From NCBI RefSeq assembly GCF_904849725.1, contig NC_058518.1:512293225-512357224 (forward strand): 64,000 nucleotides of DNA, in the 5' to 3' direction. A program made the translations under genes and the position numbers. The notes below the pieces were generated by a model. That model was not told where the DNA came from. It did no database searches and saw nothing but the letters and a program-made list of their open reading frames with translations. Origin of the DNA: Hordeum vulgare subsp. vulgare. Taxonomy: Eukaryota > Streptophyta > Magnoliopsida > Poales > Poaceae. This document shows positions 10,341 to 22,606 of this stretch, piece by piece (the stretch's first letter is position 1; the number at the start of each line of letters is the position of its first letter).

Positions 10341-10820
10341 CCCTCAATCTAAGGAAACAACATGAACGAACCGTATAGGTTCAGCTTGTAATCTCCTACA
10401 TTCCACATTGCAGGAACTTACACAACGCTAGAGATATTTTTACAAAAAGTTCTCTAAATTCCATAATGGCCAATAGTCGATACACGTAGTATCTAATTCA
10501 TCATATCATAATCTGCTTCACATGAGTATGGACTTGTCTTGTATTGTTGCCGAACGCCCTAAGCTAACTTGGAAATCAAGCAATGGAAATAATCTACTCT
10601 GGACTCTGTATAATCTATCTTACCTTTTACATCTCGGCAAATATCTGAACTTCCAAAACAACGTAAAATATATATGTGATGGATTCTGTGCTTGAGCCCC
10701 CTTTTTGACTATAACTTTGCTCTGCCCGGTGGCCCCCCAACCTAACGCACATAAACAAAAAAAAATATGAATGATCCGGCCAGCCTAGTTAGAGGTAATA
10801 ACATCGGTGGTGTTTATTTC
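10341..10820. repeat. Dispersed repeat R, copy 3
   Basis: Collinear with 3665-4140 over nearly the whole length, with the shared landmarks CTTCACATGAGTATGGACTT, GGAAATCAAGCAATGGAAAT and GATCCGGCCAGCCTAGTT. It ends near the GGTGGTGTT word without the MITE half. Confidence 0.75.
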
Positions 10821-11255
10821 AGTGCATGAACTTTAAAAATATACCGAACCGATACTAGAACTTGACAATATAATTTAAATACGGTTCAAATCACATACAA
10901 ATACATATGTCTTGCTGAATAGACACGCCAGCGTGGTGCGAGTCCCGCTTGCAGTATTGGACAGATTAGCTTGCATAGTGTTTTGATTCAATGAGCATCG
11001 GGTACCACCTGTCAGTGCACAACGAAAATAAACAAAAACATGGCTTGGATGGTAACCGAATTGCCAATCCCGTGCAGTGTTGATCCATAGTAACCGGTTA
11101 GACAGGACTCAGATGCCGCCGATCTCGTGCAGTGTAAGATCCGAGCTAACCAGTTAGACAAGGTAACTTTGATGTGCATTATGCATCCTCTTCATACATC
11201 AATCCTTACTTGAAATCACTAGTTAAGAAGTAATTCTTTTAAATGTTACTGACAA
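10821..11255. other. No gene seen
   Basis: AT-rich sequence with two loosely similar phrases (GTAACCGAATTGCC / GTAACCGGTTAGACA) but no frame or element end. Confidence 0.4.
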
Positions 11256-12230
11256 AAAAAGGTTTCCCCACTTTATATTATAAAGCAACAACCGAGCACA
11301 CAACCGCCGATACGAGAACAACAACAAAAAAAGATAGGTGACAGAGAATACAAGATGCTACCGAACAAGAACAATCCTGACAACCCTAGCGGCTAGGACA
11401 TCGAGGACCCCGGCAATCCCAGGGCATGCCCCCGAAACACTCACGCTAATGGAACAGCCCGCCGTCGGAGGAAGAGCACAGCCGTCAACTCCCATGCCAT
11501 TGCCCGGCCATCCGAGAGCTCGCCCTTGAACCTGGATGGACTAGGAGAGGAAGGCCGCACACCACCATGCCGGCAAAGCCACTCCGATCAATGCCACCGC
11601 CTCGGGCCACCACCACCAGGATCACCGAACGTTGTTTTGAAGGAACAACTGAAGAAATCCAGCAAACCGATAATGCAAAGCCGCGACCACGACTCACCCG
11701 TCTGAAGGCGGTGTCTTCAGGAAGAAAGCGGCGGCAAGGAGTAGTCGCGGCCCAAACCGAGGGGATTTGGGTTTTCATCCGGGACAAGCAGAGGGGGGCA
11801 TGGGGTAGGACTCGATACCAACTCCAAGAAGTAGAACGGTGATGGAGCGTCGCCGGCAACGTGGCTGCTGCAGCCCGCCAAGGGTTTCCCCATACGTAGC
11901 CCACCCCTCACCAACCACCAAACGAGCCACACAAGGTCGCCGGCAACCGGGTTGGCATGGGCTGTCTGATAACACGAAGGTCGCCGTCTTCATATCTGAC
12001 CATGGGCACACGAGGCCGCCCATTACCGAGATCCATGCTCGTCGCCGACTCACCGCCCACACGGCCAAGTCCAGCGCCCGAAACCATCGGCACCACCTCC
12101 CACGTCGCCTAGAAGGGTACCCTCGCCGAAGGAGGTCGTCGCCACTGCACCTACGCCACCATAACTAGAGGCCCCGCTGCCATGCCACCTGCCCCGCCAG
12201 CCACCGGCAACGACAGGGAAGGCCGCCCAT
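11256..12230 (-). mobile_element. Probable LINE 3' region remnant
   Basis: Read on the minus strand the segment is GC-rich and ends TTTATAATATAAAGTGGGG, then GAAACC and a T-run. That tail resembles the 3' ends of Triticeae non-LTR retrotransposons, where TTTAATAAAG..GGGG precedes a homopolymer. No reverse transcriptase motif is visible, so only the 3' untranslated part would remain. The overlapping open frames on both strands are shadows of GC-rich composition. The CACTA left terminus at about 12231 cuts it. Confidence 0.4.
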
Positions 12231-12259
12231 GTACTAGTAGAAAACAGGGCTTTGATTTA

Positions 12260-12530
12260 TGCCAGATCAGAGCAACAGTCCCGGTCGACTTATGAGCCGG
12301 GACAATGTGTGCATCAGTCCTGGTTCGGGAGGACAGGACGTCGGTCGGACCTCGGTGGGCACCAGTCCCGATTCGTCTGGGACCTTTAGTCCCAGTTCCA
12401 GCCACCAACCGGGACTAAAGGGGTTGGTTCCTCACGCAACCCCTTTAGTCCCGGTTCGTGTCTGGAACCGGGACTAAAGGTCAGTCTTCAGTCCTGGTTC
12501 TAGACACCAACCGGGAGTAAAAGAATGCAT
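12260..12530. repeat. CACTA left subterminal repeats
   Basis: At least six copies of TTTAGTCCCGG, CAGTCCCGG or the complement CCGGGACTAAA in inverted pairs, followed by an AT-rich TATA-like stretch (12527-12541). Confidence 0.75.
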
Positions 12531-12541
12531 ATATACATACA

Positions 12542-13707
12542 TGTCCCTGCCGACTCACTCCTTTGTTTTTTGGCCGCCAACGTGTGGGAGATGTGTGCTA
12601 CTCAATTCTCACCTCCTATGCACATGAGGTGTTCGATGAAGCTTTCTCTCCTCTTCAAGCTCGAACTCCAAGCTATATTTTTCCCAAGATTTGTCTAGGT
12701 TTGGCAGTGCACCAACTATCCAAGTGTTTTAAAAAAGTTAGCAACTTCATCCTCATCTCTCACTACTAGTTTAGCTCATTTCAAATGCTCTAGAAGTAGT
12801 GTGGTTTGTGGGTTTTAGTGGAGGAGTGTATGTGTGAGTTTATTTGATTTAGATGCACAATTTAAGCTCAAATTAGCTTTTTAGTTTCCACATGTGTAGG
12901 GTGTCGTTTCGTCCCCGTGCCCGTTGTCCTCACCCCCATCGAGCTCCTGCCGATATCGTCGTCGGCACCATCGTGGCGAGCCTCTTGTTCTAAGTTATCT
13001 TTTTTAGATAAAAAATTCTGACTTGTATGATTTATATAGCTACTTGTATGATTTTCTTACTTGTATTGTTGTTTGTTATTATACAGTGCCATGGTTTTGG
13101 TATCCGTCCTAGTCGGCTCTCATCCGGTCTATGATTTAGATGTGGTATATTATCTTTTATAACTATTTGTTTCATTAACATTTCTGACAATTATGCCGAC
13201 CAATTTGATATATATGTCTTTATCTAGGAGGTATGTGAACCGGAAATTCCAACCGACCCTCTTGTCGAGAGGTTAAATTTAGTTAAAAATAAAACAATTA
13301 TTTGAAAAAAAAATTGGAAAGAGTTGAAGAAGAGAAGATGAAATTGGAGTTGCATATCGCCGATGTTGTCGATCTACACAAGATCGACATGAATGCAATG
13401 CGCTTGAAGATTAGAAAGACTAGAAAATATGTCATTGATAATGAGGATTGATATCATTATGTTGTTGGGTCAATTGTTACCTTAGTTGCAATTTTGATCG
13501 CATTTGTTGTTGCATTTAGATGTTTTACATAGTTGTATGTTGTTTTATGAGAACTATATATCAACTTTATGTATTTATTTTTGCAGTAATAACATTTGAT
13601 AACTACAATACTTTAATTTAATGTGATGATGAACTCGTATTAATTTGGTCATTTCTCTATTCATGATGTTCTCTAATGATTTTTGTATTATTAATTACAT
13701 AATACAT
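12542..13707. other. CACTA leader and non-coding part
   Basis: Between the subterminal repeats and the first recognisable transposase exon. AT-rich, with a short coiled-coil-like phrase near 13320-13450 on the plus strand but no supported gene. Confidence 0.4.
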
Positions 13708-14004
13708 ATGAACCGGCAATGGATGTACGGTGACCGACGCACTTCGGAGTACATTACGAGCCTGCGTAATTTTCTCGGTGTGGCTGAGGCGAACAAGCAG
13801 AATGGTTTTACGAACTATCCATGTGTTGCATGTGGGAATATGAAGGATTACTCTTCCTCGAAAACCGTTCACGCCCACCTGCTTGAGAAGGGTTTCGTGG
13901 TCCATTATTATGTTTGGACCAAGAACGGAGAAAGAGGGGTTATGACGAAACACAATGAAGAAGAAGAGGATGATGACAACTATCCGGATGCTATGTTCCC
14001 TTAA
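13708..14004 (+). pseudogene. CACTA transposase N-terminal exon (transposase-associated domain)
   Basis: Starts MNRQWMYGDRRTSEYI, the usual opening of plant CACTA TNP2-type proteins, followed by CVACGNMKDYSS, HLLEKGFVVHYYVWTKNGE and an acidic stretch. The frame stops with TAA at 14002-14004 at a position where the sister copy at 1215-1464 has glutamate, so a nonsense mutation has ended the frame. The rest of the gene continues after the Gypsy insertion at 24436. Confidence 0.8.
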
Positions 14005-14036
14005 TATGGTGATACTGCAATGGGGAAGCTGAAGAT

Positions 14037-15895
14037 TGATACGTCTCCAACGTATCTACTTTTTCAAACTCTTTTGCCCTTGTTTTGGACTACAATTTGC
14101 ATGATTTGAATGGAACTAACCTGGACTGACATTGTTTTCAGCAGAATTGCCTTGGTGCTATTTTTGTGCAGAAATCAAAGTTCTCCAAACGTCCTAAAAA
14201 TTTACGGGGAGCAGTTTTGGAAAATATCAAAAATATCTGCGCCAAGCTCCACCTCAGGGGGTGGGCCAGTGGGCCACAAGCCCCTGCTCCGCCACCACCC
14301 CCCCTGGTGGCGGTAGGCAGGCTTGTGGGGCCCACAGGCACCTGCCGCCCCCAACTCCAGCTCTATAAGTTTCCTTTCGTCCCAGAAAAAATAAAAAGAG
14401 AAGTTTTCGTCGCGTTTTCTATACGGAGGCGCCGCCACCACCCGTTCTTCATCTGGAGGGCATATCTGGAGTCCGTCTTGGGCTCCGGAGAGGGGAAATC
14501 GTCTCCATCGTCATCATCAACCTTCTTCCCTCTCCAATTCCATGAAGCTCTTCGTCGTTCGTGAGTAATCTATTCGTAGGCTCGCTAGGCGGTGATGAGT
14601 AGTATGAGATCTATCATGTAATCGAGTTAGTTTTGATGGGGATTGATCCCTAGTATCCACTATGTTCTGAGATTGATGTTGCTACTACTTTGCCATGCTT
14701 AATGCTTGTCACTAGGGCCCGAGTGCCATGATTTCAGATCTGAAATTATTATGTTGTCACCAATATATGTTTGTTTTAGATCCGATCTTGCAAGTTGTAG
14801 TTACCTACTATGTGTTATGATCCGGCAACCCCAGAGTGACAATAACCGGAACCACTCCCGATGATGACCATAGTTTGAGGAGTTCATGTGTTCACCAAGT
14901 GCTAATGCGTTGGTCCGGTTCTTTATTAAAAGGAGAACCATAATATCCTGTAGTTTCCTTTTGGACCCCGCTGCCACGGGAGGGATGGACAATAGATGTC
15001 ATGCAAGTTCTTTTCCCTAAGCACGTATGACGACACACGGAATGCATGCCTACATCACATTGACGAACGGGAGCTAGCCACATATCTCTCCGTGTTATAG
15101 CTGTTGCATGACGAATATCATCCAAACAAATCACCGACCCATTGCCTACGAGTTTGTCCTACTACTGCTGTTACTAGTCTTGCTCTGCTGCTGCTACTAC
15201 TGTTGTTACTACTGTTGCTACTGCTATTACTTGTCTTGCTCTGTTGCTGCTACTACTGCTACTACTGTTGTTACTTGTCTTGCTCTGCTGCTGCCACTAC
15301 TGTTGCTACTGCTGCCACTACTGTTGCTACTGTTGTCACTTGTTTTGCTCTACTGCTGCTGCTACTACTGTTTCTATTACTGTCGCTTGCTATTGTTGCT
15401 ACTTGCTACTGATGTCACTATTGTTGTTCCTTGCCACTGCTATTGCTCGTTACACTGCTGCTACCTGCTACACTGTTTATTCGCCAGACCGTTGACGGGA
15501 ATTGACAACTTCCGTCAACGCGGCAACGGAAGCGCCATTGATACAATCATTAAGAATAGTCTTCCATCAACAGATCGTTTCTGACACCATTGTTATCATA
15601 TTACTTTGTTGTTACTATTGTGCTTGCAGATACTAATCTTTCAGGTGTGGTTGAATCCGACAAATTCAGCTGCTAATACTTGAGAGTATACTCTCACTTC
15701 CTGAGGCTTATCAACAAATTGGGTTGAATACTCTACCCTCGAAAACTGCTGCGAACCCACGCGTTGGTGCGCCTTCAACAACATTCTTCCAGTTTCATTG
15801 CCGGGGAGTGCTATCAGCATTCTTCTGGTGCCGTTGCAGGAGAAAGTTTGTTGTTATAAGCATTCGTCTAGTTAACGCCAGAGATTGCGCGGTCA
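14037..15895 (+). repeat. Gypsy 5' LTR
   Basis: Starts TGATACGTCTCC and ends CGCGGTCA, matching the 3' LTR over its length. Contains a TATA-like CTCTATAAGTTTCC near 14365 and a long CTGCTGCTACTACTG-type satellite at 15164-15480, which gives spurious leucine-rich frames. Confidence 0.9.
15164..15480. repeat. TAC/TGC/TGT trinucleotide-rich satellite in the LTR
   Basis: Imperfect runs of CTGCTGCTACTACTGTTG-like triplets. The equivalent block in the 3' LTR (23728-24010) is shorter, accounting for most of the LTR length difference. Confidence 0.85.
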
Positions 15896-15904
15896 GCATT
15901 TTTC

Positions 15905-15922
15905 TGGCGCCGTTGTCGGGGA
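15905..15922 (+). other. Gypsy primer-binding site
   Basis: TGGCGCCGTTGTCGGGGA, nine bases after the LTR end, is the tRNA-Asp type primer site common in Triticeae Gypsy elements. Confidence 0.75.
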
Positions 15923-15972
15923 GGTATTGCTATATTCTCTCAGTCACTTGGGATTTATATCTGCTGATCACT

Positions 15973-18855
15973 ATGAAGAATCTGAAGGATCCGAAGACCA
16001 AAGTCTTGCCCTCAACTACGAGGGGAGGTAAGGAATTGCCATCTAGCTCTGCACTTGATTCACCTTCGGTTATGAGTAAGTTTGCGACATCACCTCCTGC
16101 TAGAAATCTTGATATGTCGTATGTGCTTGATGATGCTTGTGATACTACTGCTAGAGATGCTATGCTTGATACTATGCCTGATGATTCTATGCTTGATACT
16201 ATGCCTGATGATGCTATGCTTGATACTATGCCTGATACTGCTAGAGATGCTATGACTGATACTGCTTTGCCTGATGATGCTAGAGATGCTATTTTGCCTG
16301 ATGATGCTATGCTTGATACTGCTAGAGATACTCCTTTGCCTGATGTTCCACTAGGAGTGCTCCTTGATGCTCATATTGCTAGAGTTACTGCCAATGCTCG
16401 TGATGCTTCTGATACTGCCGATACTATTGAGATAGAACCTGCTTTTGCTCCTGCTAGATCTAGCTCTCCTAGATATGAACTGCCTGATATACCTGAGGGT
16501 TACGTTATGGAGGGGAAGATAGCTGAGGATTTTCTTGCGTGTGAGGATGCCTATGACGCTGAGAAATTAATTCTCAAGTGGAAGGAAAAATCTCGTGAAG
16601 CTAGGATGAAAAATGACCCGAAGTTTGCCACTTCGCCTATCTTTGTCACCGATAAGGATTATGAATACTCTGTCGACCCTGAGATAATCTCTCTAGTCGA
16701 ATCTGATCCTTTTCACGGTTATGAGTCTGAGACGGTCATAGCCCATCTTGCCAAACTATCCGAAATAGCCAACCTTTTCACTAATGAGGAGAAGATCCGC
16801 CACTACTATATCCTTAAGTTGTTTCCTTTCTCTCTAAAGGATAACGCTAAAGTATGGTTCACCTCTCTTGCTCCTGGATGTGTGCGTAGTCCCCAGGAGA
16901 TGGTCTATTACTTCTGTGAGAAATATTTCCCTGCCCATAAGAAGCAAGCTGCCTTGCAGGAAATATACAACTTTGCTCAACTCCAAGAAGAGAGTCTTCC
17001 ACAAGCTTGGGGGAGGCTCGTCCAGCTATAGAATGCTTTGCCTGATCACCCTCTTAAGAAGAACGAGATACTTGATATCCTCTATAACGTACTTACCGAT
17101 GCCTCTAGAGACTACCTAGATAGTTGTGTCGGTTGTGTTTTTAGAGAACGAATTGTAGAACAAGCTGAGACTCTACTGAATAACCTCTTGATCAACGATA
17201 ATGCTTGGACTATTCCCGAACCACCTCCTAAGCCAACTCCTAAGAAAAGAGGTATTCTATTCCTTAGTCCCGGAGATATGCAAGAAGCCAAGAAATCTAT
17301 GCAAGAGAAAGGCATTAGAGCTGAAGATGTCAAAAATCTACCACCCATCAAAGAGATCCATGGTCTCGATAACCCGATACAGGTAGTGGAAGTGAATTCT
17401 CTGCGTAGGTTTTATGAGAGTGATATTCCTTTTGATAAACCTGCTAGCCTATGCTTTGATGAATTTGACAACTTTCTTGCCAAACAACAGAGTTTCAATG
17501 ATTATGTTAGCAGACATTTGGAACAAAGTACTCGTATGCTTAGCCATTTAAGTGCTTGTGTAGACAGAAATGTCAATGCTCTGAAGCTTATGAGTAAACA
17601 TGCATCTATGATTACTACTCAGGTAGAACAAGTACTTAAAGGTCAGAATGACTTGCTCAATGAATTAAATGACAACTCTGTCAGAGTCATTACTAGAGGA
17701 GGCAAAATGACTCAGGAACCTTTGTATCCTGAGGGTCATCCTAAGAGAATTGATCAAGATTCTCAAGGAATCAATGCTGATACACCCAGTCATCCTAAGG
17801 AGAAGAAGAAGGATGATAGAAACCTGCATGCCAGTTCGCCAAATACAGTCACACCTGAAGAACCTAATGATATTTCTGCGTCTGATACGGAAACACAATC
17901 AGGTGATGAACATGAACCTGGTGACAATATGGACAGTGATGTTCATAATAATGCTCAACCTAGCCATGACGAGGATGTGGAGATTGAACCTACGGTTAAT
18001 CCTGATAATCCACAACCTAAGAGATACGACAAGAATGACTTCACTGCTAGGAAGCATGGTAAAGAAAGAGAGCCATGGGTTCAGAGACCTATGCCCTTTC
18101 CTCCTAAGCCATCCAAGAAAAAGGATGATGAGGATTTTGAGCGCTTCGTTGAGATGATGAGACCCGTCTTTCTGCAGATGCGGTTAACTGATATGCTCAA
18201 GATGTCTCTGTATGGCAAGTACATGAAAGATATCGTGACTAATAAACGGAAGATACCAGATCTTGAGATCTCCAGCATGCTTGCCAATTACACTTTCAAA
18301 GGTGGAACTCCTAAGAAACTTGGTGATCCCGGAGTGCCCACTATACCTTGCTCAATTAAAGGAAACTACATAAGAACTGCCTTATGTGACCTTGGAGCGG
18401 GTGTTAGTGTTATGCCACCCTCGCTTTATCGTAGACTTGAGTTGGATAAGTTGACACCCACTGAAATTTCTCTGCAAATGGCCGACAAATCAACTGCTTT
18501 CCCTATTGGCGTTTGCGAGGATGTGCCTGTCGTGGTTGCTAGTACCACTATCTTAACAGACTTTGTTATCTTGGATATTCCCGAGGACGATGCCATGGCT
18601 ATCATCCTCGGAAGACCCTTTTTAAACACTGCAGGGGTTGTTATAGATTGCAACAAAGGCAATGTCACTTTCCACGTCAACGGTAATGAGCACATAGTGC
18701 GCTTTCCGAAGAAACAATATCCAGTACATTGCATCAATGGTATCGAAAAGACTTCATCGATTCTCATTGGGAGCTTTGAATGCCCTATTCCTCGTGTCAA
18801 GATGAAGTATGATTTGCTTGTTGGGGAGATACATATCCCCATTGAGGTGACTTAG
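15973..18855 (+). pseudogene. Gypsy gag-protease, split by an in-frame TAG
   Basis: The frame runs from ATG 15973 to a TAG at 17029-17031, then continues in the same frame to 18855. Part one has a repetitive acidic stretch (repeated DDAMLDTM/ARDA units, about residues 55-140) and the retrotransposon gag fold (GYESETVIAHLAKLSEIA, LFPFSLKDNAKVWF). Part two has the rest of gag, a polar linker, and a retropepsin-like domain with catalytic DLGAGVSVMP and ILGRPFLNTAGV. The TAG interrupts gag where related proteins have a continuous helix, so it is most simply a nonsense mutation; readthrough cannot be excluded. Polymerase domains do not follow. Confidence 0.85.
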
Positions 18856-19646
18856 TGGCTATTCGAAAATTCTCCGTTCTCTCTTGCGATTCGAGAAGGT
18901 TTTGTCATAAGGATTTGATCAACCCCATTGACGGATTTCTTTCGATGACCATGAAACGGATGAATCAAGGAGTCACATACCTCTATTTTGAGTTTTCCTT
19001 TTCTGTTGCTTAGAAGAAAAATGATAGAATTAGTTTAGTTTTTCCTGTTTTCTGTTTTAGCGTCCCGGAGAAAAATACCTCGAAAATAAAAATTCTCCGA
19101 TGGTCCTGAAAATTTAGTATGATTTTTTCTGGAACTTTTGAAATTTTTTGGGCCTGAGAGCTGGTCAGGGGCCCTGACGAGTGGGTCACAAGCCCCCCCC
19201 CCCCACCGCCACCTACCCCCCTGGTGGCGGGGTGCAAGCTTGTGGGTCCCACATGCACCCCCTCCACTTATTCCAGCTCTTAGCCTCTTCTTCCACCTCC
19301 AGAAAAAATTGTTTCGCAGCTCAAACCCGTGTTCTTGCTCATTTGGCTGTGATTTTCGATCTCCTTTCTCAAAGCACCATTCTCCGAACCGTTTTGGGGA
19401 AATTACTCCTTGGTAAGTGACTCCTCCATTGGTCCAATTAGTTTTTGCTCTAGTGATTTATCCTTCGCGAATTCTTGTTGCCTTGGTGACCCTGTTCTTG
19501 AGCTATAAAAGTTGATTTTAGCTGGTCCCAAGTAGTTTTAGCGCGTGATACGGTCTCTAGGCACTAGTAGGAGTAGTTGCTACAAGGTATGGTTTGTCCT
19601 CATTCACTTTTCTCTTGAACTTCAAAAATTTCAGCAAAAGGAAATT
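18856..19646 (+). other. Leader-like segment before second Gypsy frame
   Basis: Contains a GC-rich, LTR-promoter-like stretch (19138-19270, with GGGTCACAAGCCCCCCC and CCCCTGGTGGCGG) very similar in composition to the promoter part of the element's own LTR, followed by a transcribed-leader-like region with a plausible intron. It may give the downstream frame its own transcript; this is inference. Confidence 0.4.
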
Positions 19647-20669
19647 ATGTTGAGGAGGAAGTTTCATGGTGGTTCCTCAAGTAAGAAGGGTCCTCGTCTC
19701 TCCTTTCGGGAGCCCGAACCTTTTCAACTAAGGGACGCACCCGTGCAACCATGTGAATGGCCTTCCGATGAGTTCATGATCGAAGCAGGCTTCAAGGATG
19801 AGTTTGATGCACTTGTCCGCAATGCCGGGTTAGAAGAATTCCTCTCAGATAAATGTGAACAGTATGCTATGCTCACTGCCTCTTTCGTGCGTAGATTTAA
19901 ATTTTTAGTTGGTCGTGAATCATCCATACTGTTTGATCTGTACGATAAATCCTATACCGTGGGTCTGGAGGATTTCAATAGGATTTGCAAGATACCCGAT
20001 GCAGGTAGTGTTAATGATCCTCCTAAGTCTTCGGTCAGAGACTTTGTCTCCAGTATAAGTGTTGGAGAAACCAGAGATATCACGCAAGCCACCATAGGAA
20101 GCATCCATTTCCCTGTCTTGCACTACCTTGCCCTCTTCATAGGCAGGTGCATTAACGGCAAGGGTGCACATTGTCACCTATGCGCTTCCGACCTTAGTAT
20201 CCTTAAGAGCGCAATAACAGGTGACAGGAGCTTCAATATGGGAGCTATTATAGCAAGGAGACTGAATAAAAATGCCAGTGAGAGGGATTTCTTTGGTGGA
20301 GTTTGTGCTACACGCTTAGCAAATTTTCTTGGAGTATCCATCCATCCAGAAGACCCTCCTCTCCGTATAGCCTACCTTGATCGTGTCGCTCTAACACGCT
20401 ACCAGTTCCTTGAGAGAGATCATGGATCCCTCCTATACCGCTTGATATTTAACCGGCAGCATGTTTTCCATATTACCCTTCCTGCTCCTGCTTTCTTTGA
20501 CTTTCAGGTTAAACGAAGATACTACATAACCATAGGAGAGGCAGAGGAGTATGAGAGGGAGGCGACTGCTGCTCGACTTCGTGAGGCAGCTATTCAGGCA
20601 GTGGCTGCAGCACTCCCGTATAACACCCATTATGACTTTGGGTTTCGCCAGGATCATCCATGGAAGTAG
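19647..20669 (+). CDS. ATHILA ORF-1-like protein of the Gypsy element
   Basis: An uninterrupted frame of 340 codons from ATG 19647; the frame is open upstream to 19545 but this methionine starts the basic MLRRKFHGGSSSKKG segment. Family landmarks are GLEEFLSDKCEQYAMLT, DFNRICKIPDAG, SIHFPVLHYLALFIGRC, NMGAIIARRLN and ITLPAPAFFDF. These match what I know of the plant ATHILA ORF-1 retrotransposon family. The role of this protein is not established; it lies where pol or an envelope-like frame would be in Athila elements. Its integrity contrasts with the broken gag upstream. Confidence 0.65.
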   Translation: MLRRKFHGGSSSKKGPRLSFREPEPFQLRDAPVQPCEWPSDEFMIEAGFKDEFDALVRNAGLEEFLSDKCEQYAMLTASFVRRFKFLVGRESSILFDLYDKSYTVGLEDFNRICKIPDAGSVNDPPKSSVRDFVSSISVGETRDITQATIGSIHFPVLHYLALFIGRCINGKGAHCHLCASDLSILKSAITGDRSFNMGAIIARRLNKNASERDFFGGVCATRLANFLGVSIHPEDPPLRIAYLDRVALTRYQFLERDHGSLLYRLIFNRQHVFHITLPAPAFFDFQVKRRYYITIGEAEEYEREATAARLREAAIQAVAAALPYNTHYDFGFRQDHPWK

Positions 20670-22606
20670 AACAAGCTAGACCAAAAGCCTAAGCTTGAGG
20701 GAGTACGTGTTCTCACCGACTTTACATTCATGCTTATGCTTTCACTTTGTTAGCCGGTGTTTACACTTTGCCACTGTATTATCCATGCTAGTTTCTTTTC
20801 GTTTTCTTGTTTTCTTGTTTTGTATCCTTTTGAGAAAACCCAAAAAGATTTTTCTTTCTTCTTTTGCTTGTTGGGAGTTTTCCCATGTAAATAGTTTTCT
20901 TTTTCTTTGTGTCAAGGTAGAAGATATTGGTTACAATGTTTATTGGTTCTTGCGTGCTTACCTGTTTAGCTTTCAAAGAGCCATATTATTTTGTCTTCTC
21001 CTTTGTGTTTGCCTATAGATTCAGCTTAGTCCAATGCGCTTATTATCGTTTTCATCGTTCGATTGTGCAAATGAAAGGCAACAATGATGATATATGATGA
21101 AGTGACTGAGACTGAAAAGTTGGTATGAACTCTATCTATTTTGTTTTTGTAAATATGACTAGCTTGTCGACCCAGATTTAGCTTTGTTGTGAGAGAACCA
21201 TGTTTGCAATGACAACTTAGAGATCATAGTTTCTGATGCCATGCTTATTTAGCTGAGAGCTTATAATGGTTTGTCTTGATTGCCAACATAGATTTTGAGA
21301 TGACTATGATGTAGTATGATAGGATGGTATTCTCCTTTGAATGTTTCAAGTGGCTTGACTTGGCGCATGTTCATGCATGTAGTTGAAACAAAATCAACAT
21401 AGCCTCTATGATGTTCGTGTTCATGGTGATTTATATCTTGTTCATGCTTGCATTCAATGTTAGTCAAACTCATTGCATCTTGATGACCGTTGTTGTTCTC
21501 TAGTTGGTCGCTTCCCAGTCTTTTGCTAGCCTTCACTTGTACTAAGCGGGAATACTGGTTGTGCATCCACTCCCATAAACCCAAAAGTTTTTCCATGAGA
21601 GTCCACCATACCTACCTATTTGCGGTATCTACCTGCCATTCCAAGTAAATTTGCATGTGCCACTCTCTAAACCTTCAAGAAATAAATCTGTTTTCATGCA
21701 CGAACCGCTCATGTGGTGACAGAAGGCTATTGGTATCTTCCATGCTAGGAGTGTTATCCTCGACATGTGTTTATTCACAGTCATTCACGAGAAAGGGGAC
21801 GGTATTTGGGATGCCCAGTTCCATGCTTAAATCGAAAACATAACTGTAAAACAAGACTCCCCCCGGATTGATGTTAGTATGAACAGTACCCGAGGATTCG
21901 GCTAGCCGTGGAGTGTGATTGATTGGTGGTGGGGGAGTTAAAACTTTACTTTTCTGTTTGGGAACCGCCTATAGCATGAGTAGCATGGAAGATATTGAGA
22001 AATCTTGGTCATTGCGTTGACAATGAAAGCATGCCACCCAAAATTATTATCTTTGTTTTCAAAGCTTGAGCTCTGGCACCTCTGCAAATTAATGCTTCCC
22101 TCTATGAAGGGTCTGTCTATTTATTTTCCTGTCGAGTCATCCTCCTCTTATATAAGCACCAATTAGAGAGCACATCTGTCATTTTTATGCTTTGCTTTTG
22201 ATTGATATTGAGTATGACTATGACTGGATCTTCGTTGCTATGAATTACAATGTTTAGTCAGCCCTTGATCTTTGAACGTGTTGTGCATTTATGTTTTGCG
22301 GTCTCAGAAATAGCTAGCGAGATACCACCTATTCATATTGCTTCATGCTTGTTTTGATTGAAGTGTTGGTATTTGAAACTCATTATTATTTGCTCGTTAG
22401 CTGATTATGCCATTGATATTAGTTTACCGTGAGACCTTGGTGTCATTTGCTTATGTAGTTAACTTGTGATCTTGCTGAAATTCTGGTTATGAGTTAGACA
22501 TAGTTGCAACAACAAGATCAAACAAAGTTTGTCAACATTTTTCTTTCTCTCTCGGTTTGGCAACTGAGTTGCTTGAGGACAAGCAAGGTTTTAAGCTTGG
22601 GGGAGT
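20670..22606 (+). other. Non-coding 3' internal region of Gypsy element
   Basis: No supported gene. Ends with GAGGACAAGCAAGG and the purine-rich tract AAGCTTGGGGGAG immediately before the 3' LTR, the likely plus-strand priming site. Confidence 0.65.

Noticed and set aside
11485..12408. Several proline/arginine-rich frames on both strands
   Set aside because: Overlapping open frames in every direction, no family motif, in a probable LINE tail and CACTA repeats.
15104..15584. Leucine/cysteine-rich frames in the Gypsy LTR
   Set aside because: They translate a trinucleotide satellite and recur with a different length in the 3' LTR.
20695..21018. Phenylalanine/leucine-rich 107-codon frame in the Gypsy element
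   Set aside because: T-rich non-coding sequence; no membrane protein family likeness beyond composition.
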